Below, one piece after another: positions 13,901 to 28,000 of a stretch of DNA of 64,000 nt (its first letter is position 1; the number at the start of each line of letters is the position of its first letter). The notes under the pieces were generated by a model. That model was not told the DNA's origin. It saw only the letters and a list, made by a program, of their open reading frames with translations, and did no database searches. Source of the DNA: Ciona intestinalis (taxonomy: Eukaryota > Chordata > Ascidiacea > Phlebobranchia > Cionidae). The stretch lies in the NCBI RefSeq assembly GCF_000224145.3, contig NC_020169.2, positions 4,546,957 through 4,610,956 on the forward strand, given 5' to 3'. A program made the translations under genes and the position numbers.

Positions 13901-16900
13901 TGAAAAAAATACTATAAAAAGCTTGTTTTTCACATATGTTTGAGGTATTCGTATTATTAAAACGATTGTTTTTACAAAGAAATAAACTACTGTTTATTCA
14001 AATGTGTCTGCAACGAGAAATTTAAACATACCACTTACCTCCAACTTTCCCATTATCTTTGTTTCATCACAATCTTTCAATTGTTTACCCAACAACGTTG
14101 TAGGAATGGACAAAGTAAAGCTAGTGTTATGTAATGGATGAATGCAAGTCAAACAATCACCAACTGAACTCCACAAGCAAGCTATGTCAGGTCTGTTAAA
14201 ACAACATAAACAAGTTGGTATATTAATATCAATAATATGTAGCTTTATTATAATGTATATAGGAAAGCACATTACAGAAGTATTCTAGAATTCTTTTTAA
14301 AATCTTATTTTAGTTTTAGGACATACAACATCAATTTTACTGACCCTACTTACGGTATTTACACTACAATAACTGGCTGGAATACCTTTTTTATGAGTGG
14401 TGAGAACTGTTGACAAAATGCTTCTTATTTGGCATTTTTCACACCATTTCTTTAGGATGCTAGGCTACTAACTATTTATCCAATCTTACAAATCCACAAC
14501 TACAATTTACCATTGATGACATACTACCTTTATAAACATTTATTGCTTCTGCTTGTCACTCACCTCAAGCATAAAGCTTTAGCAAAAAACTTCAAAGCTT
14601 CATTAACGTGATCCACGCAAGTTAAATCACGTCCTTCACTTAACATGGAGTGAGCAATGGATAGATGGCTCTCACCCAAACCTATAGTACAAAACACAAA
14701 GTAATTTAATTTCGATTACGGTAACCAATATTAAAAAATATTTAAAACGAATTAAAACAAATAGTATCTTACCCTTCAGGGCTGGAACATAATCAGGTTT
14801 CATTTCCAAAACTTGATGATAGACTTCAATGGCTTCAGTGAATTGACCAAGCAACTAAAGAAATTGGATAAAATCAAATTTCTAAAACCCGACAGACTTG
14901 GATAAAACGATCACATGTTTTAACTGATAACTTTTATTAATATTTTCTACTGGCTGTCCTATATTATTATAAGTTTTGTTTTAATTTTGTCTTTTTAAGT
15001 ATATTTCTACACTGAAAATCTATTTGTTATTCTTACATGTCATTTATTACCTGTTTAATAGCTGCCATCTGATGTACACTGAACACTGATCCAGGTTGAA
15101 GTTCTGAAGCTTTTTGGAAAGATTTCAACGCAGCACCATGGCTGCCTCTCTGCATGTATGCTTCACCAAGGCACTCCCAGCAAATACTGAAAAAAATACA
15201 TTGATACAGTGAAAATGTAATAATAATATGCAACAAACATAGACTTTATTTTCAAAACATTTAGACATTGGTGAATATACCTTAAACTAATATAGATTAA
15301 CTATATCGTTTTAACAGTTGGTAAGTAACCTCAAATACTAACAGATAATTTAATGTAACTGTGATAATTATTACATATTCTTAAAATTGGTATTATTTTA
15401 GACTTATGATTTCATACTAAATAAACGTTTTAAATTATATTATCAATGTTAAAAGATATCACTAAATATACAGAAAAATTTATAAACAGAATAACCGATA
15501 AACTTACTGGTCATTTGCATCTGCTCTCAGTGCAGCTTGAAAACTTTTGATAGCAGATTCTGTTTCTTTTAATTTAAGTTTACACAACCCCAATCTAAGC
15601 CAAGTTAACTTGCAAGTACCAGGTGTTGATGATGATGAAAGTGAATTGTAAACTTCAACTGCAGCTGCCATGTTCTCTGTGCAAAAATATTAATGCTTAA
15701 GTTTAACTGTGGCATCTTGCAAATGATTAGAGCGTAACAGTCTTGCTTTTTATCCAAATCGTAATTTTTTTTTCTTGATTATGCAAAAGCGTGTTTTAAG
15801 AACTGTTGATTTATTGTTACTACTGGTTTTCTCTTTTTTAAACTTTTCCGATCTTAGTTATTAGAACCGAAAGACAAAGTAGATATATTTTATTCGAGCT
15901 AAAGACATAAAAGTTAGTACTTTTACAACCGGGATATTTAAGCTATTAAACTTAAAACTGTGGTAATTTTAATTGAAGCTGTTGTACATGAAAACAAAAT
16001 TACACTAAAAACTGATTTATATAAAATAAATTCATTAGTAGTGCCCAATTCTTATTTCTTCTTACCTTCCTTGATATAAAGGTCTGCAAGTGCCAGACCT
16101 GCCTTCTCATTAAATGTATCCAGAGCTATAGATTTGTTGAAGCATTTCATGGCACGAGTTGAATCTTTTATCACATCTTGGTAGAAAAGTCCAATGTAAT
16201 AAAATGCTTCACTTTCATATGGATCAAGCTTGGCTGCCTGGAAATATAATATGTGTGACTATTTGACAACAATTAATTTGGACTTTAAGCATATTTTACG
16301 ACAACATGCATTGGAATTTAATGAATAGCTAATGGTAAAGTTACAGTCTTGCACATAATAATACATTAGTACTTTGCTATATATTATGACTTACATTTTT
16401 TAACACTAGGTAAAAGTAATACCTTGTACATAAACTTAAGGGATTATTATCACATATCAACAGTTTAACTAAAAAATAATGCTGGGTATCAGATCTCTAA
16501 TGAATAAATAAACAATTCAATTGCAGCTTTTTCCTCTTACTCTTGAATAGCCAGAAAATAACAGTCTTTATTAGAGGCAGGTGCCAATCAATTGTGCCAT
16601 GGCATAAGACTACTAGTGCATAAAAATGGCTATCATTTTCATATATCTTAATACATAGTATTTTACCTTCAGAAAAGTTGTAAAACATTTAGTTTTATCA
16701 ACTTTATATTCCTCAATCTCCCACATCAACTTTCCATATATAAGATGTGCGCTGATGCAAGAAGGATGATCTTCTGTTATCTTCTTCAACATCAACAAGG
16801 AGGTTTGCAAATCACCATCCTTTTTTAACAATAATGTTAAAAAATAAGTAAAAAAACAAAAAAAATAGACTATAAGATATGTTTCAACTTTTATTATAAA

Positions 16901-19900
16901 AAATATTGGAAAAATATTTTCCAAATACCTGTTTCTTTTTACAGGCAAAGAAGGACAACAAAAAACATGTTTTCCACCAGATTTTCTACATAACAGTTTC
17001 ATTGGTTTGTATAAAATAAAACAAACCTGATAAGTAAGATATGCAATCCATGTTTTACTTTCATCACTTGCACCAAACTTTTTCTCCAACTCTTTTAAGG
17101 TTGATCTAGCAAGTTTCCAATCCTTACATTGTATAGCTGCCCTGTTCAGCCCGTGGTAAACTTCTAATGTGGGGTGGACTTTCAATAACTGTTTTTAAAG
17201 CAAAGTTTTAAGTTTTGAGGTAAATGACGTACTGAAAGTATAAATCAAAGCCAAAATCTTAAAGCTAAAAATCTGTTTGGCAGTTTCAATGTAGCGAATG
17301 GTTAACATGAAAACAAACACATTTTAGATGTTATATGGGTTATTGGTGGGGTAAAAATCTGCAAAATTTTTTAATGCGAATGTAAGGCAAGTTTAACACC
17401 ATGAAACCGCTGTACCTATCCACATAATGAAAAGTATTAACATAATAATAACAGAACTAAAACAAAAAAAACATCTAAAAAACACATAAACAGCAGAAAC
17501 ATACAGGATTTTTAACATATTTTTAACTTCATTTTCTAATCTTACAGTGGTAGTAATGTTCCTTACCTTTTCAAATGTTCCAACAGCTTGTTTCACAACT
17601 GTTTGGTCTCGAGAATAAGACATGGAAGTTGCAAGCAGAAGAGTTAGTTCTAGTTTGATCTCACTTAACATAGGAACTTGGACAACCCATGTAGAAGCAT
17701 GGTTACTTTGTACATGCTTACACTTTTGTATGGCAGATCTAAAGGGAAACAAGTTAGAATTGTATAAATACATGTGTTGTTGAGATATCATTTTAGCAAA
17801 ATGTTTAAATTGGAAATAACCATCTTCGCGATATGGGCATTGTGAGCTACTCAACTTACAATAAAAATGACTGTTTTATAGACTCACCTTGTGCTGATAG
17901 AAATAAATTAAAACTGTAAAAATGTTTTAATTAAAGAAATTAGAAGCTAAAAATATTTACATTAGGTAATTTATACAATACTAGTGACTTGATTTTGTCA
18001 AACATTTTTTTTATTTTTGTATATAATTTTTCCTATGATAACATATTTAAGATACTTACTTAGCAATATTTTCAGCTGCATTGTATTGGTGCATTACAAG
18101 GTGAACTCTACACAACAACTTCCATCCTGGTATAAAATCATCTGCTGACTGCAATGCTGATTCAAGTTTACCCTTGCTTTCCTCATATTTCATATCATTG
18201 TACAAGTCATAGCCGTCAGCCACTTCTTTGTATGGGCTTAGGTGTTCAGATACAATGCTTGAATATGATTTAGTGTCATCTTTTGTGTTAATAATTTCTG
18301 TAAAATAAACTTTTAGTTTTTTTAATGGATTTTAAAGCCAAAGGAGGTCTGTTAGTCTTTGTCAAAGTTCGCTAAAGACAGTTTTAGAATATATGAGAAA
18401 AATTAAATTACTGATAAACTAAATCTTTAGCAACCTTTTCTATAAAGGTGAGGTTCTATAGTGCAACACAAAAAGCTATGGAATACAGGCCAAAGTTAAA
18501 GAACAATTGTTTTAACATTGTAGGTAAACATAGATATAATTTTATTAATTTAGTCTTTAATTGGTGATTCCTAAGTCCAAACCTGTTTGTAGTTTAATTT
18601 GAATTAGCAAATCTTTCAAAAAACTTGTCAGAGTGATATCCCCAGATAATAAACACTGAGCCAGCAGCTTCAAACACTTATCATAAGTTGTTGAATCTTT
18701 CTGACAACACTTCATCATAGCTAAGAGGGAAGAGTCGAGTTCTTCATCAGTTTTTGCTGGTAATTTGCAGTAGTAAATTGTGCAATTGATAATCTGGAAC
18801 ATAGCAATTGATTTACAATAAATTAATGTTGTGGAAATATGGTCCACCCCCTTGCCATTAGAAAATATATTAATTTTACTTAAAAGTTGTGCCATTTCAT
18901 AAATTTTAAAAAAATTATGAAAACATTACAAAATTCCATAAATATGTATAAGCAGACAAAAAAATTAATTTAATTTTCAGAAACAAAAAGCCCCATACAT
19001 AAATATAATTTAAACAGATGTAACACACACACAGAAAATAATACCATTGTTACATAAAATATACAATTAACAATATTGTCAATAATACATTAGTAATATT
19101 AGAGGCTTCATACCAGGTCAGCGAATCCAGCAATATTAACATCTTGAGCAATACTAACAGTTGATACAACTGCTCCATAAACTGCCTCAAATTTGACATC
19201 AAATTTGTCAGTATTTAGTTTGTTGCAAACTTTTTGCAGTGTCTTGAAAGAGTCTTCTGCACGGCCCAGCGAACACAATGTATTTGCCAACCCAACATAT
19301 AGTTCTAAAGTTTTGGCTTCATTTGCTGAACTGTAACATTTAACTTAATAAAAACAAAAATCGCCACACAGGATGTACAGGTAATAAAATGTCAACTGCA
19401 CACATTACAACAGGACAAACTGTACTGTTCTTTACATCCCATGCTCCCTTGCCTGTTTTGCAGTTGGATGTCACCCTGTATACTTAGCATAGAAACATCT
19501 TATATTTGTAGCAAAATATCAAAGAATTGGTACACTAAGACAAAAATCTGTTTTGGTATGATAACATAGATAAGAGCACATACACATAGATTAGAGATAT
19601 GCAAAAATAGTAAATACATTACCTTTCAGTTAACTTAATAATTCCCCCATAGGCAGAAACCAGTTGATCATTTTCCCCAGCAGATAGTTTAACTTTCTTA
19701 TGCTTAGTATACAGGTTTATAAGGCCTTGGTATGCTAACGACTGGTTTGGTGATGACTTAACTGCATCTTGGTAGGCAGTTGAAGAATTTTCAAATTGCC
19801 CGAGTTCAGCGTAAACCAAACCAGCAAAAACAAGACCATTGTAGTTACCAGAATCTTCTCTTAATACAGCCTGAAATGGTTAGGTATTGTTGAATGGTTG

Positions 19901-20275
19901 TCACTTATTAGTTCATTACTGTGAATATCTTTTATTAAGATATATGCACCAGATCGGGTCCAATTCGCAGAATTCCCATAACAAATGGGTTGTGCTAATT
20001 AAGTTTTGCCGACAGCAAACGTGAATATAACAACCTACAACTTTGTAATAGACATAAAGGCCCATATATGACATGTAACAGGACCATCTACAAAAGCGAG
20101 TGTCTAAACGGTATGGACGTTATGTACATCAAACTAAAGGTTTTGGTCTTCTATAAACGTAGAAGTTACCAGTCTGTGAACTTACCTTACAATGTAGTAA
20201 AGCTTCATCGAATTCCTTTTGTTGAATTGCTGATTTAGCAGCCTTTAAAGATGATTTAATTGCTTTGGTGGACAT
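7937..20275 (-). CDS. TTC37: Tetratricopeptide repeat protein 37 / SKI3 (SKI complex scaffold), 29 exons
   Basis: TTC37 (SKIC3) is the TPR scaffold of the cytoplasmic SKI complex, which feeds mRNA to the exosome for 3'-5' decay. Exons in minus-strand order (high-low): 20275-20186, 19870-19623, 19330-19114, 18793-18583, 18297-18060, 17738-17567, 17188-17027, 16819-16667, 16237-16066, 15676-15508, 15186-15051, 14854-14773, 14681-14564, 14192-14039, 13797-13642, 13396-13310, 13002-12823, 12532-12442, 12220-12079, 11836-11666, 11406-11271, 10842-10689, 10465-10291, 9897-9643, 9408-9289, 9115-8953, 8854-8705, 8450-8189, 8036-7937. They total about 1,555 codons, against about 1,564 in human. The start [19 protein letters not shown] matches the vertebrate N terminus. 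TPR motifs recur throughout, for example [20 protein letters not shown] and WNALGVVCA, and the signature [11 protein letters not shown] is diagnostic. Oddity: the last exon reads in the expected frame only if the final junction is shifted by one base. Confidence 0.93.
12238..12300 (+). repeat. tRNA-derived (SINE-like) relic
   Basis: GTGGCTCAGTGGTTAGGAAC resembles a tRNA A box, and GGTTTCAACGC about 35 bases later resembles a degraded B box. The spacing suits a tRNA-derived SINE head, but no cloverleaf can be drawn, so it is not a functional tRNA. It lies in a TTC37 intron. Confidence 0.4.
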
Positions 20276-20953
20276 TACTTAGTAACATATACGGGAATTT
20301 CCGAAGTACATTAGCCGGACAATACAGAAGAGAAATGCAAAGAAAACGAGAGAGCTCTTCTTTTCTTTATACCACAAACCAAAAGATGCTTTTTTTGTAT
20401 ATACTTAAAATTACGAGAGAATACTTTATTTCGTGGTGCATTGAAATGTAGGCTACACAAACAATCACAAAATACAAGGCACGTCGCCAAAAACTGTTCC
20501 AAAAAAACAATAAAAAAACGACGCACTTATAGAAAAATCAATAGTTGACCAATAAAAAAACACCGCATCAAAGTCAATGAAACTTTGCATTTTGTCTTTG
20601 TTACTTAGTAGAATAACCAAACAGAGTTACAACGTTCATATGTTTTATTGAGATAATATTTGAATTCCTAAAACACAAAGTAAGATTTAAAAAAATCATT
20701 AATTACAGTAAATTCAAATTCAACAAAAAAACTGAAACATTTACTACAATAATAGGCAAATCAAAGCAAATGCGCGCTAACTAAATTGTTGGATATAAAA
20801 CACATGGATAGGTTACATGGATAGCTGTTATTGCTACAAAAAAATTATATAGACGATTTTTTGTTTAATTTTGTAATGATTTATTTTTTATTACTTTGAT
20901 GTCAAGTTGCTTTAATTTCAGTTTAATATAATTGACCCTGGATCTGGATCTGG
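20276..20953. other. 5' flank of TTC37 / 3' flank of secreted-protein copy A
   Basis: About 680 bases without a gene. It should carry the TTC37 promoter. A CCAAT-type motif (GACCAATAAAA) lies near 20548. The open frames over 20260-20526 are low-complexity and overlap the TTC37 5' end on the other strand. I call nothing else. Confidence 0.4.
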
Positions 20954-22022
20954 CTATTCTGCAATTATAGGTGGTTGAGCACAGTTTCCCACTACAGAGA
21001 GAAACAAAAATGTAATTATTTTCACAATTAGAAGATTCATACATAAAACACAACAGTTTAATTAAAACCTACTGACATGCATTATATTTAAGAGTTATGT
21101 TGACATTCTCTTAGTTGGGTTTTATACATAATTTCTGGTTACAATAATAGCTACTGCAGTTGTTACAGAAGAACTTTTGCATAAAAGATGTTTTAATAAT
21201 TGCATTTTTTGTATAACTTTGATATCAAGATTATTTTTACCCTGGCGCCTCAAGAGCCTAATGAAACTGAAAGCCCTGGAATGGGAGGTTCTGGTTAGTT
21301 TCCCATTGCAGAGAAAAAAAGAAACATAATTACTTTTAGATTCAGAATAATTTATTTGTAATTGGATGGTCATCTATTCTTTATTTTTCTCTAGTTGTGG
21401 CATCATGGACGCCTCCTACACCAGACATACAAGGTGTTTTCATAAACTTCATGCCCACTGGTTAACCCCTACATAATTATCTATACCCACTATGGACTAT
21501 ATTGCTACATATTTTCAGTGTAAATACCTGAATCGAAACATGCCACCCAATCAACTACAAATGTTGAGTTGTCCCACCCTAGATTTGGATGGAATCGCCT
21601 TTCCATTTTTGCAACAAAGAAACTTTGGAACACATGGGGGACTGAAAGAATAAAATTCAAATGGATGGGATAAGTGGTAAGTGTAAGTTGAACTGAGGAA
21701 GGGATAGAAGTGTAGCATTTTTTATAATGAACACTAAAATGCTTGGCGCCACCAGATGATGCAATTTGTTTCTCAAAAGTTCCACTGTATTTGTTGTTAC
21801 CTAAAAAAAGCAAATTTTAAAACCTTTGCATTGTTAACACAAACTTGCAGAGTTTTCAACTATTAAATAGTTTTTAACTTCCTACAATACCAAGTTTTGT
21901 ACAAGGTTTAGATAGACATTAAAACAATGTAATATTTTACTCAAAGTTTAATTACCTGTTGTCACACCAATGTTACCAGACAAGCAGAGACCTATTAGGA
22001 GACTGACAACTGCTTTGTGCAT
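20954..22022 (-). CDS. Small secreted protein, tandem copy A (possible H-type-lectin-like fold)
   Basis: Three exons (22022-21956, 21800-21528, 20991-20954) encode 125 residues. Exon 1 is a signal peptide (MHKAVVSLLIGLCLSGN). The middle exon has KYSGTFEKQIASSGGAKHF, then HYKKCYTSIPSSVQLTLT, and ends FVVDWVACFDS. The tail is VGNCAQPPIIAE and stop. The layout of a beta-strand with aromatic and proline, then a closing VDWVA strand, resembles H-type lectin domains (agglutinin family), but this is a guess from pattern. Exon phases agree throughout. Copy B, about 1 kb away, has the same structure, so this is a tandem gene duplication. I do not recognise an ortholog. Confidence 0.65.
21240..21305 (-). 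pseudogene. Decayed duplicate of the terminal exon of copy A
   Basis: Inside intron 2 of copy A is a second version of the terminal exon and its flanks. It starts TGGGAAACTAACC, but the acceptor reads GCAA instead of GCAG and an in-frame stop follows three codons later. The flanking 'TTGATATCAAG...' context matches that around the used exon at 20954-20991. It looks like a local duplication that has lost splicing. Confidence 0.55.
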
Positions 22023-22297
22023 CTTACTAACTTCATAAACAAAATAATAACTATCCTTTCACCAATGATGCGTACATGAGTTCAATTTTAGATTTACTTC
22101 TTACTACAAACTGTTCTAGGTAAAATGGTGACCAGCATTAGTTACAAAACACCAAAACAAAAGACAGATCATTTATTAGAATTTTAAGGGATGAACTTAA
22201 AACACCAGAGTTTAAATAAAACTTATTCACATGCATTATATAAAATAACTTCATTGGGTCCCTATGAACTCTAGGTTGACTTATTTTCTGTCGGGTT

Positions 22298-23066
22298 CTA
22301 CACACAGTTTCCCACTGCAGAGAAAGGAAAAGGTATAATGTGATTATTTTTATAATGAGAATGGTCAGTTTATTTTTTAAAACTTATGAAACTTATTCTA
22401 TTCAGCCGTTTTATTCTAACTAGATATCTTTGTATTTTTTGTAACAGGCAAACATGGTGTGTTTATATATTTTAGCTTAGTCAATTTATAAAACGGTGGC
22501 TATTTATACACTAGACACACCTATGCTCACAACAGCTGCACAAATATACACATATATTGGTCTAAGTTTTCAGTGTTAATACCTGAATCAAAACAAGCCA
22601 CCCAATCTACAACAAAGTTAGCGTTTTTCCACCCTCGATCTGGATGACCCCGCCTTTCCAACTTTACAACAAAGAAAGTTTTAAGCACATACAAGACCGA
22701 AACCTTCAAAACTAAGATGAATGGGATAAGTGGTTAAAGTAAGTTGAACTGAGGAGGGAATAGAAGTGTAGCACTTCTTATAATGAACATTAAAATGCTT
22801 GGCGCCACCAGATGATGCAATTTGTTTCTCAAAAGTTCCACTGTATTTGCTGTTACCTAAGCATAAATAAATATTACAAACTTTGCAGAGTTTAAACTTG
22901 CAGTAAAAAGTTTTTAGTTATTTGAAATACCATTTATTATAAAAAGTAAAACAATATATAGGAATAGGCCTACAAGATTTTACCTAAAATTATTTTTACC
23001 TGTTGTCATATCAACATAACTTAACAAGTAGAGGCTCATAAGAAGACACACAACTGCTTTGTTCAT
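22298..23066 (-). pseudogene. Small secreted protein, tandem copy B (frame-disrupted)
   Basis: Exons 23066-23000, 22856-22583 and 22314-22298 match copy A closely. There is a signal peptide (MNKAVVCLLMSLYLLSYVD), a KYSGTFEKQIASSGGAKHF block, a VDWVACFDS block and a terminal VGNCV. The middle exon is 274 bases against 273 in copy A. The frame therefore changes between the TTYPIHL block and the second conserved block, and the first frame would end at GFGLVCA. This is either a recent pseudogene, an allele, or a one-base consensus error. All splice sites look intact. Confidence 0.6.
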
Positions 23067-25064
23067 CCTACTTGCTTTGTGAACAAATTATAAACTAACT
23101 TTTCTTGAGTGATGCATATATCTGTTCTGTAACAAATTAAATCACCATAAACTGATTTTCCACGTAAATTAGTGACCAGCATTTATTACAAACCACAAAA
23201 CAGGTAGACATATAACTATAATTTATTGGAATTTTAAAGGATGAACAGATTAAGCGACATTATTATTAAAGTGGGTCATTTTATATTTTAAAGAAATAAA
23301 TTAAACAATACCCAAACAACAAATAAAAATGGCTTAATTATTCTCATATATAAAGTTGGAATGTTTCAGTACGTTTATTTTAAAAGACGTGTGAACCTTT
23401 TACCTGTTAGACTTCCGAGGTATCAGCTCTTTAAATAAAGAAATTACAGCAGGTGTTAAAGGAATAAATGATGACCACCTGGCCCATAATTTTCATCATT
23501 CGTTGTTGTGGCAAAAAGTTCACTTTCGAACATAAAGTTCACCTAGTACATAAGTCAGATAAGTGTAGCACCGTTTCTACGAAATTTTATGCGAATGTAC
23601 GTCAGCAAATTAAAAGCAATACATCGCATTTCAATGAAAGTAATTACACGTACCACGGTGGGTTTATCTTTAGTAATAACAAACCATCTTAATAAGACGG
23701 TGTGTTCTATTTTAAAAGTATTTATTTCTTTTTTATAAACAAAATGTAAACTAAATAGATCAAAACCGTGTAGGTGAAACCCCTGCCGGTGTTATCAGAA
23801 ATTTATAACGGAAACTTGACGGTGGAAATTATTTGGGGTGTATTTACAATCGACTAAAAAAACTAGAGGTGCGTGAAAATGCAGTAAAAGAATGGTTTTA
23901 CAAAAATATATAACCTGCTGAGTAATTGTGATTCAATTTTAGTACTCGGAATTTTCTAAACCTGACAAAAATAGATTTTTGATGTTTAGTCTTGTAATTT
24001 TATTTACGAAAAGAAAGTACTAATCACGACATTTTACATAACACTGATGGCGGTATAAGTAACTACACGTATGGCGGAAATCAGCGGCTAGTAAAAGAAA
24101 TACAAAACTTAAATAGTCAGGACACGTATTCCTGTTTATCTTACGTATAAACTGGCCTCTTTTTAAAACGTAAAGTTTTTACAATGTACAAGATCTTTGG
24201 TAGCGCAAGACTATGTAGAACTTAGCATGCTATAAATTCAAAAGGCTACATCTGTTATGGCTGCTTTTTCAATGATAGGATTATAGCTTCGCGGTTTCAT
24301 ATAAATAAATACACCACTCCTAATGGATTTTCCAAAGACCGTCCGTTTCTCTTCTAGGTTTGTATGAAGCTTTGAATCTCTTTACGGGAGTTGCAGACAG
24401 GTGTCATGGTTTGGGACTGCATAAAAAGTTTATTTAAAAGTTCTATTATTCAAAAGAGCCCAGTCAAAATCGTTAATTTTCGGGATTTTTAAATTATTGA
24501 GATATAGTAGGGTGGGGGAGACATAAGACACCTTTAGCACAGAATATTCAAATATCCTGATCGTGTTTTAAACAATTAACAACGATCTATTGGAGTCGTA
24601 AGGATACAGTTTTTATAATTCTTTGATTTTTTGTTCACTGCCAAATGTGACGAGAAAATACATTGATAAGGTGTCCCATCTCCCCCCACACTACTATATA
24701 TACGAATATTAAAATAGTAATACACAGTTCTATACTCATGTTCATACACATAAACAAATTCTCACCAAGTTTGTCTTTTTGTTACTGCTTTGTTCTAGAG
24801 AATTTTGTTTTCTGATTGGAAGAGAGAGACTGTCTTCTGTTGTTCCTCTTCGTCTGTGTAAATAAAGTGGTTTTAAACTATTTACCAACATTTTGTGAAT
24901 ATTTATGGTGTTTTTAAGGTTTTATACTTAAGCAAGCTTTTTTGGAAATAATTCTTAATTATTCTATATAGGTCATTTTTCCTGTTGGTGTAGAGTGAGT
25001 AATTTATATCTCTTAATGTGCGGATGAATGTATGTTCCGTTGCAAAACGGTGACCAAATAATAA
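23067..25064. other. Intergenic region
   Basis: This follows the 5' end of copy B and precedes the 3' end of the GPCR. It contains one MITE copy (24505-24697). The bases just upstream of both copy A and copy B share a block (ATTTTAAGGGATGAAC / ATTTTAAAGGATGAAC), so the duplicated unit includes promoter sequence. I see no other gene; the open frame at 23468-23692 has no motif. Confidence 0.5.
24505..24697 (-). mobile_element. MITE-like element, reverse copy
   Basis: Ends TAGTAGGGTGGGGGAGAC and GGTGTCCCATCTCCCCC. The interior is in reverse order (AATATCCTGATCGTG first). Flanked by TATA/TATA. Confidence 0.85.
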
Positions 25065-28000
25065 TTAAGTTACTGATAAATAAAACGATAAAGTAACAAC
25101 GTTTATTAATGTAATTAATACCCACCCCTTTTGTCTTCGTTTGCAGCATAGTACAAATATTATGAGGTGTTTGTAGCCTTTTCTGAATACGGGGTTCATA
25201 GTGCCGTATATTATAAAGTTGACGACCGAGTTCGATAAACCCATCCATGCAACAATCTGTTTGAGATACAACACGGTTAAACAATACAGGACAGAATATA
25301 TACATAAACGATTTGTATAATCAAAACTGTCGAATTCCTTTCACGTTTATGGCAACTGTTTTGAACTAAAACTCCATGCGTAGTAATAGGCTGGGGGAAG
25401 ATAGGACACATTTAGCCCGTAATATCCAAATATCACGATCGTGTTATAAAAAATGGTCTATATTGAAGTCATGAGGATACGGATTTATAATTCTTTGAAT
25501 GTGTTTTGTTTACTACTAAATGTGACGAGAATATTGAAATAAAAGATGTCCCATCTTTCCCACCCTAGATTATGTATATATTTTATGACTTGCAGCCGCA
25601 AATTTCTGTAGTGTTTATTAAACGTAATTATCTCTATCAAAGTTTCCATACGAGAATTAACAATTTAATTCTTTTTTACATTTAAAATAAAGGCATTGAC
25701 TTAATCTAAAAAAACTCAGCTTGTTGCAGCAAGGTTTGGCAATAATGCAAGACTAACGCAAAGATCTCATATTTAATGTAGTAAGTTTATACAAGTATAA
25801 ACAATGTACTACCACATAGTCAATATATACGTCAACTTTCGTAATTAAAAGTTGGACTGCAGTAATAAGCATGAATATTTATATACAGCCCAAAAGCAAC
25901 TATATATTACAAACTGCTCCAACTCAGTGGTGTATTATAAGTCTTTTTTTTCTGTCATTCATTAAAAAAAATATATATATAACAAAAAGTATTTACTCAC
26001 TTATACAAAGCACAGATGTCTTTACCCTATATACCACGTGAGGCTAAACAACTTACATTTATTGATTTAATACAGAACACCACTTCTATATTAGTTATTT
26101 ACCTTTTTGGTGGTTGGGGCAACTCCGAAGGGGTCAAATACAACCACAAACCCATAAGGTGTCCAACATACAACAAATAATACAACAGTCATTGCAAGTG
26201 TCTTCAACAAATTGGTCTCACGTTGCAGAGAACGTCTTTGACGATCGTTTGATCGCGAACCAACAGAGGTGGCGGATCGGGCCCATGCTCCTCGGCTTCG
26301 TACAGATCTATAATGTAAACAACGAAAATATTTTATGGCTGTAAATTGGTATTAGTGCAGACACTTTTAACTGTAGACACAGCATTTTTTGCGTGACAGA
26401 AGAGATAACGAAAACGCGTTGGTAGAGCTACTTAAAAATGCTCAAGGTGATTTATTGATTAAGAACGAGTAATATTGAGCTGTGTGGTAACGTAGGTATA
26501 TGCCTATATACACATTCATTCATCTTATTGTAATGAGTTAATGGAAGTATTCAGTCAATTTTAAAATCTTGACACAATCCTAAATTAATAAAATTTAAAT
26601 TTGCCAATTACGTGACACGACACAAAAAAATGTTAGAATGAACCAAAATACTACGGAACAGAATATATACTCACTTGTAAAGATTATAGTAGCAGAAGAC
26701 AATTACACCAACCGGGAGCAATATTGCGCAAACGACAAGGAAAATATTGTAGGATCGATTCTTCATGTCGTCCCATGCACATTCCATCATTTTCTCGTCG
26801 TATCTGATGGAGCAAAGGATTCTTATTTATATTAAGTACATAATACGGCGGTTGCTCTGTGCTCGCTTAAGTTACCAAGTTTATAGGCCAAATAAATGGA
26901 ACGAGAATATATAATCAAAAGGTATTCCATCTTCCCCGAACCTACTGTATGATATACGCAACATACACGCACAAGTTTTAAGTTAAGATAACTTACGTTA
27001 GGCCAGACCATCCGAAGAGAGTTGGAATAACCAGAAGGTTTGACCAAACCCAGACCAACAGAACCATGATGTATACTCGTCGTTTTGAGAACATTTTTGC
27101 ATAAGTTTTGTTCTTAACGACTGCCCAATACCTGTAAAATACGATACCGATTAAGTTTGTTCATGCCATTTTTGAAAGCCAGGTCTTTTATTTTTTAAAA
27201 CTTATAGTTGGGGAAAGATGGAACACCTTTTTAATGTATTTTCTCATCCTATTTGGTAGTAAATAAAGAACATTTAAAGAATTATAAAATCTTATTCTTA
27301 GACTCCTTTAGACAGTTGTTAATTGTTTAAAACACTATCAGAATATTTGGGTATTATGTGTTAAAGGTGTCCCATCTTATTAAACACCGTTGCCAAAAAA
27401 TTAAATGTTGTCATTATTTAAAATAAATGATATCATAAAACACAGATTTAAAAAAGGATTCAGAAACAGATTTGTTATTGTAAAATCAGTAAGTTAAACT
27501 GTTGTATTCGTTTTCCTAAAATAATATTTTTCGTCCTGACCTGTTGATAGCAATAACTGTAAGATTGCTCACAGAGCATACACACGTCAGCGTGATGACG
27601 TAGCCGGCTACGTCACAAGCGGGTTTGTTTAAAGAATTTCCTGTGTAAATAACATTGGCAAGAACGGTGGGAAGAAAAAATCCGGTGACCTGAGTAAAAA
27701 AAATAAAATAATTAAAAATAAAGATTAATTGTAACTATATAAAAAATTGGATTATTTTGTTTTTTTTTAACAATTTGTTTATTTTATGAAGTTTTTTAGT
27801 TGTCTACTTTCATTTTATGTTTTTTTCCGGCAATTTAAAACCTAAATATAAATAGCCTATAAAAGGGCGTCTTAATTTTTTTTTATAAGTAATCGCATTC
27901 CACGATAAAGGTAATGTATATACTTACAAAGATATCAGCTACTGCCAGATTTATTATAAAAATGTTTCCATTTTTATGAATTCTTTTCTCCAACATAATG

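Noticed and set aside
16613-17185. 190-codon minus-strand frame as one exon
   Set aside because: Only its two ends match TTC37; the middle is an AT-rich intron that happens to stay open, with proper splice sites at 17027 and 16819.
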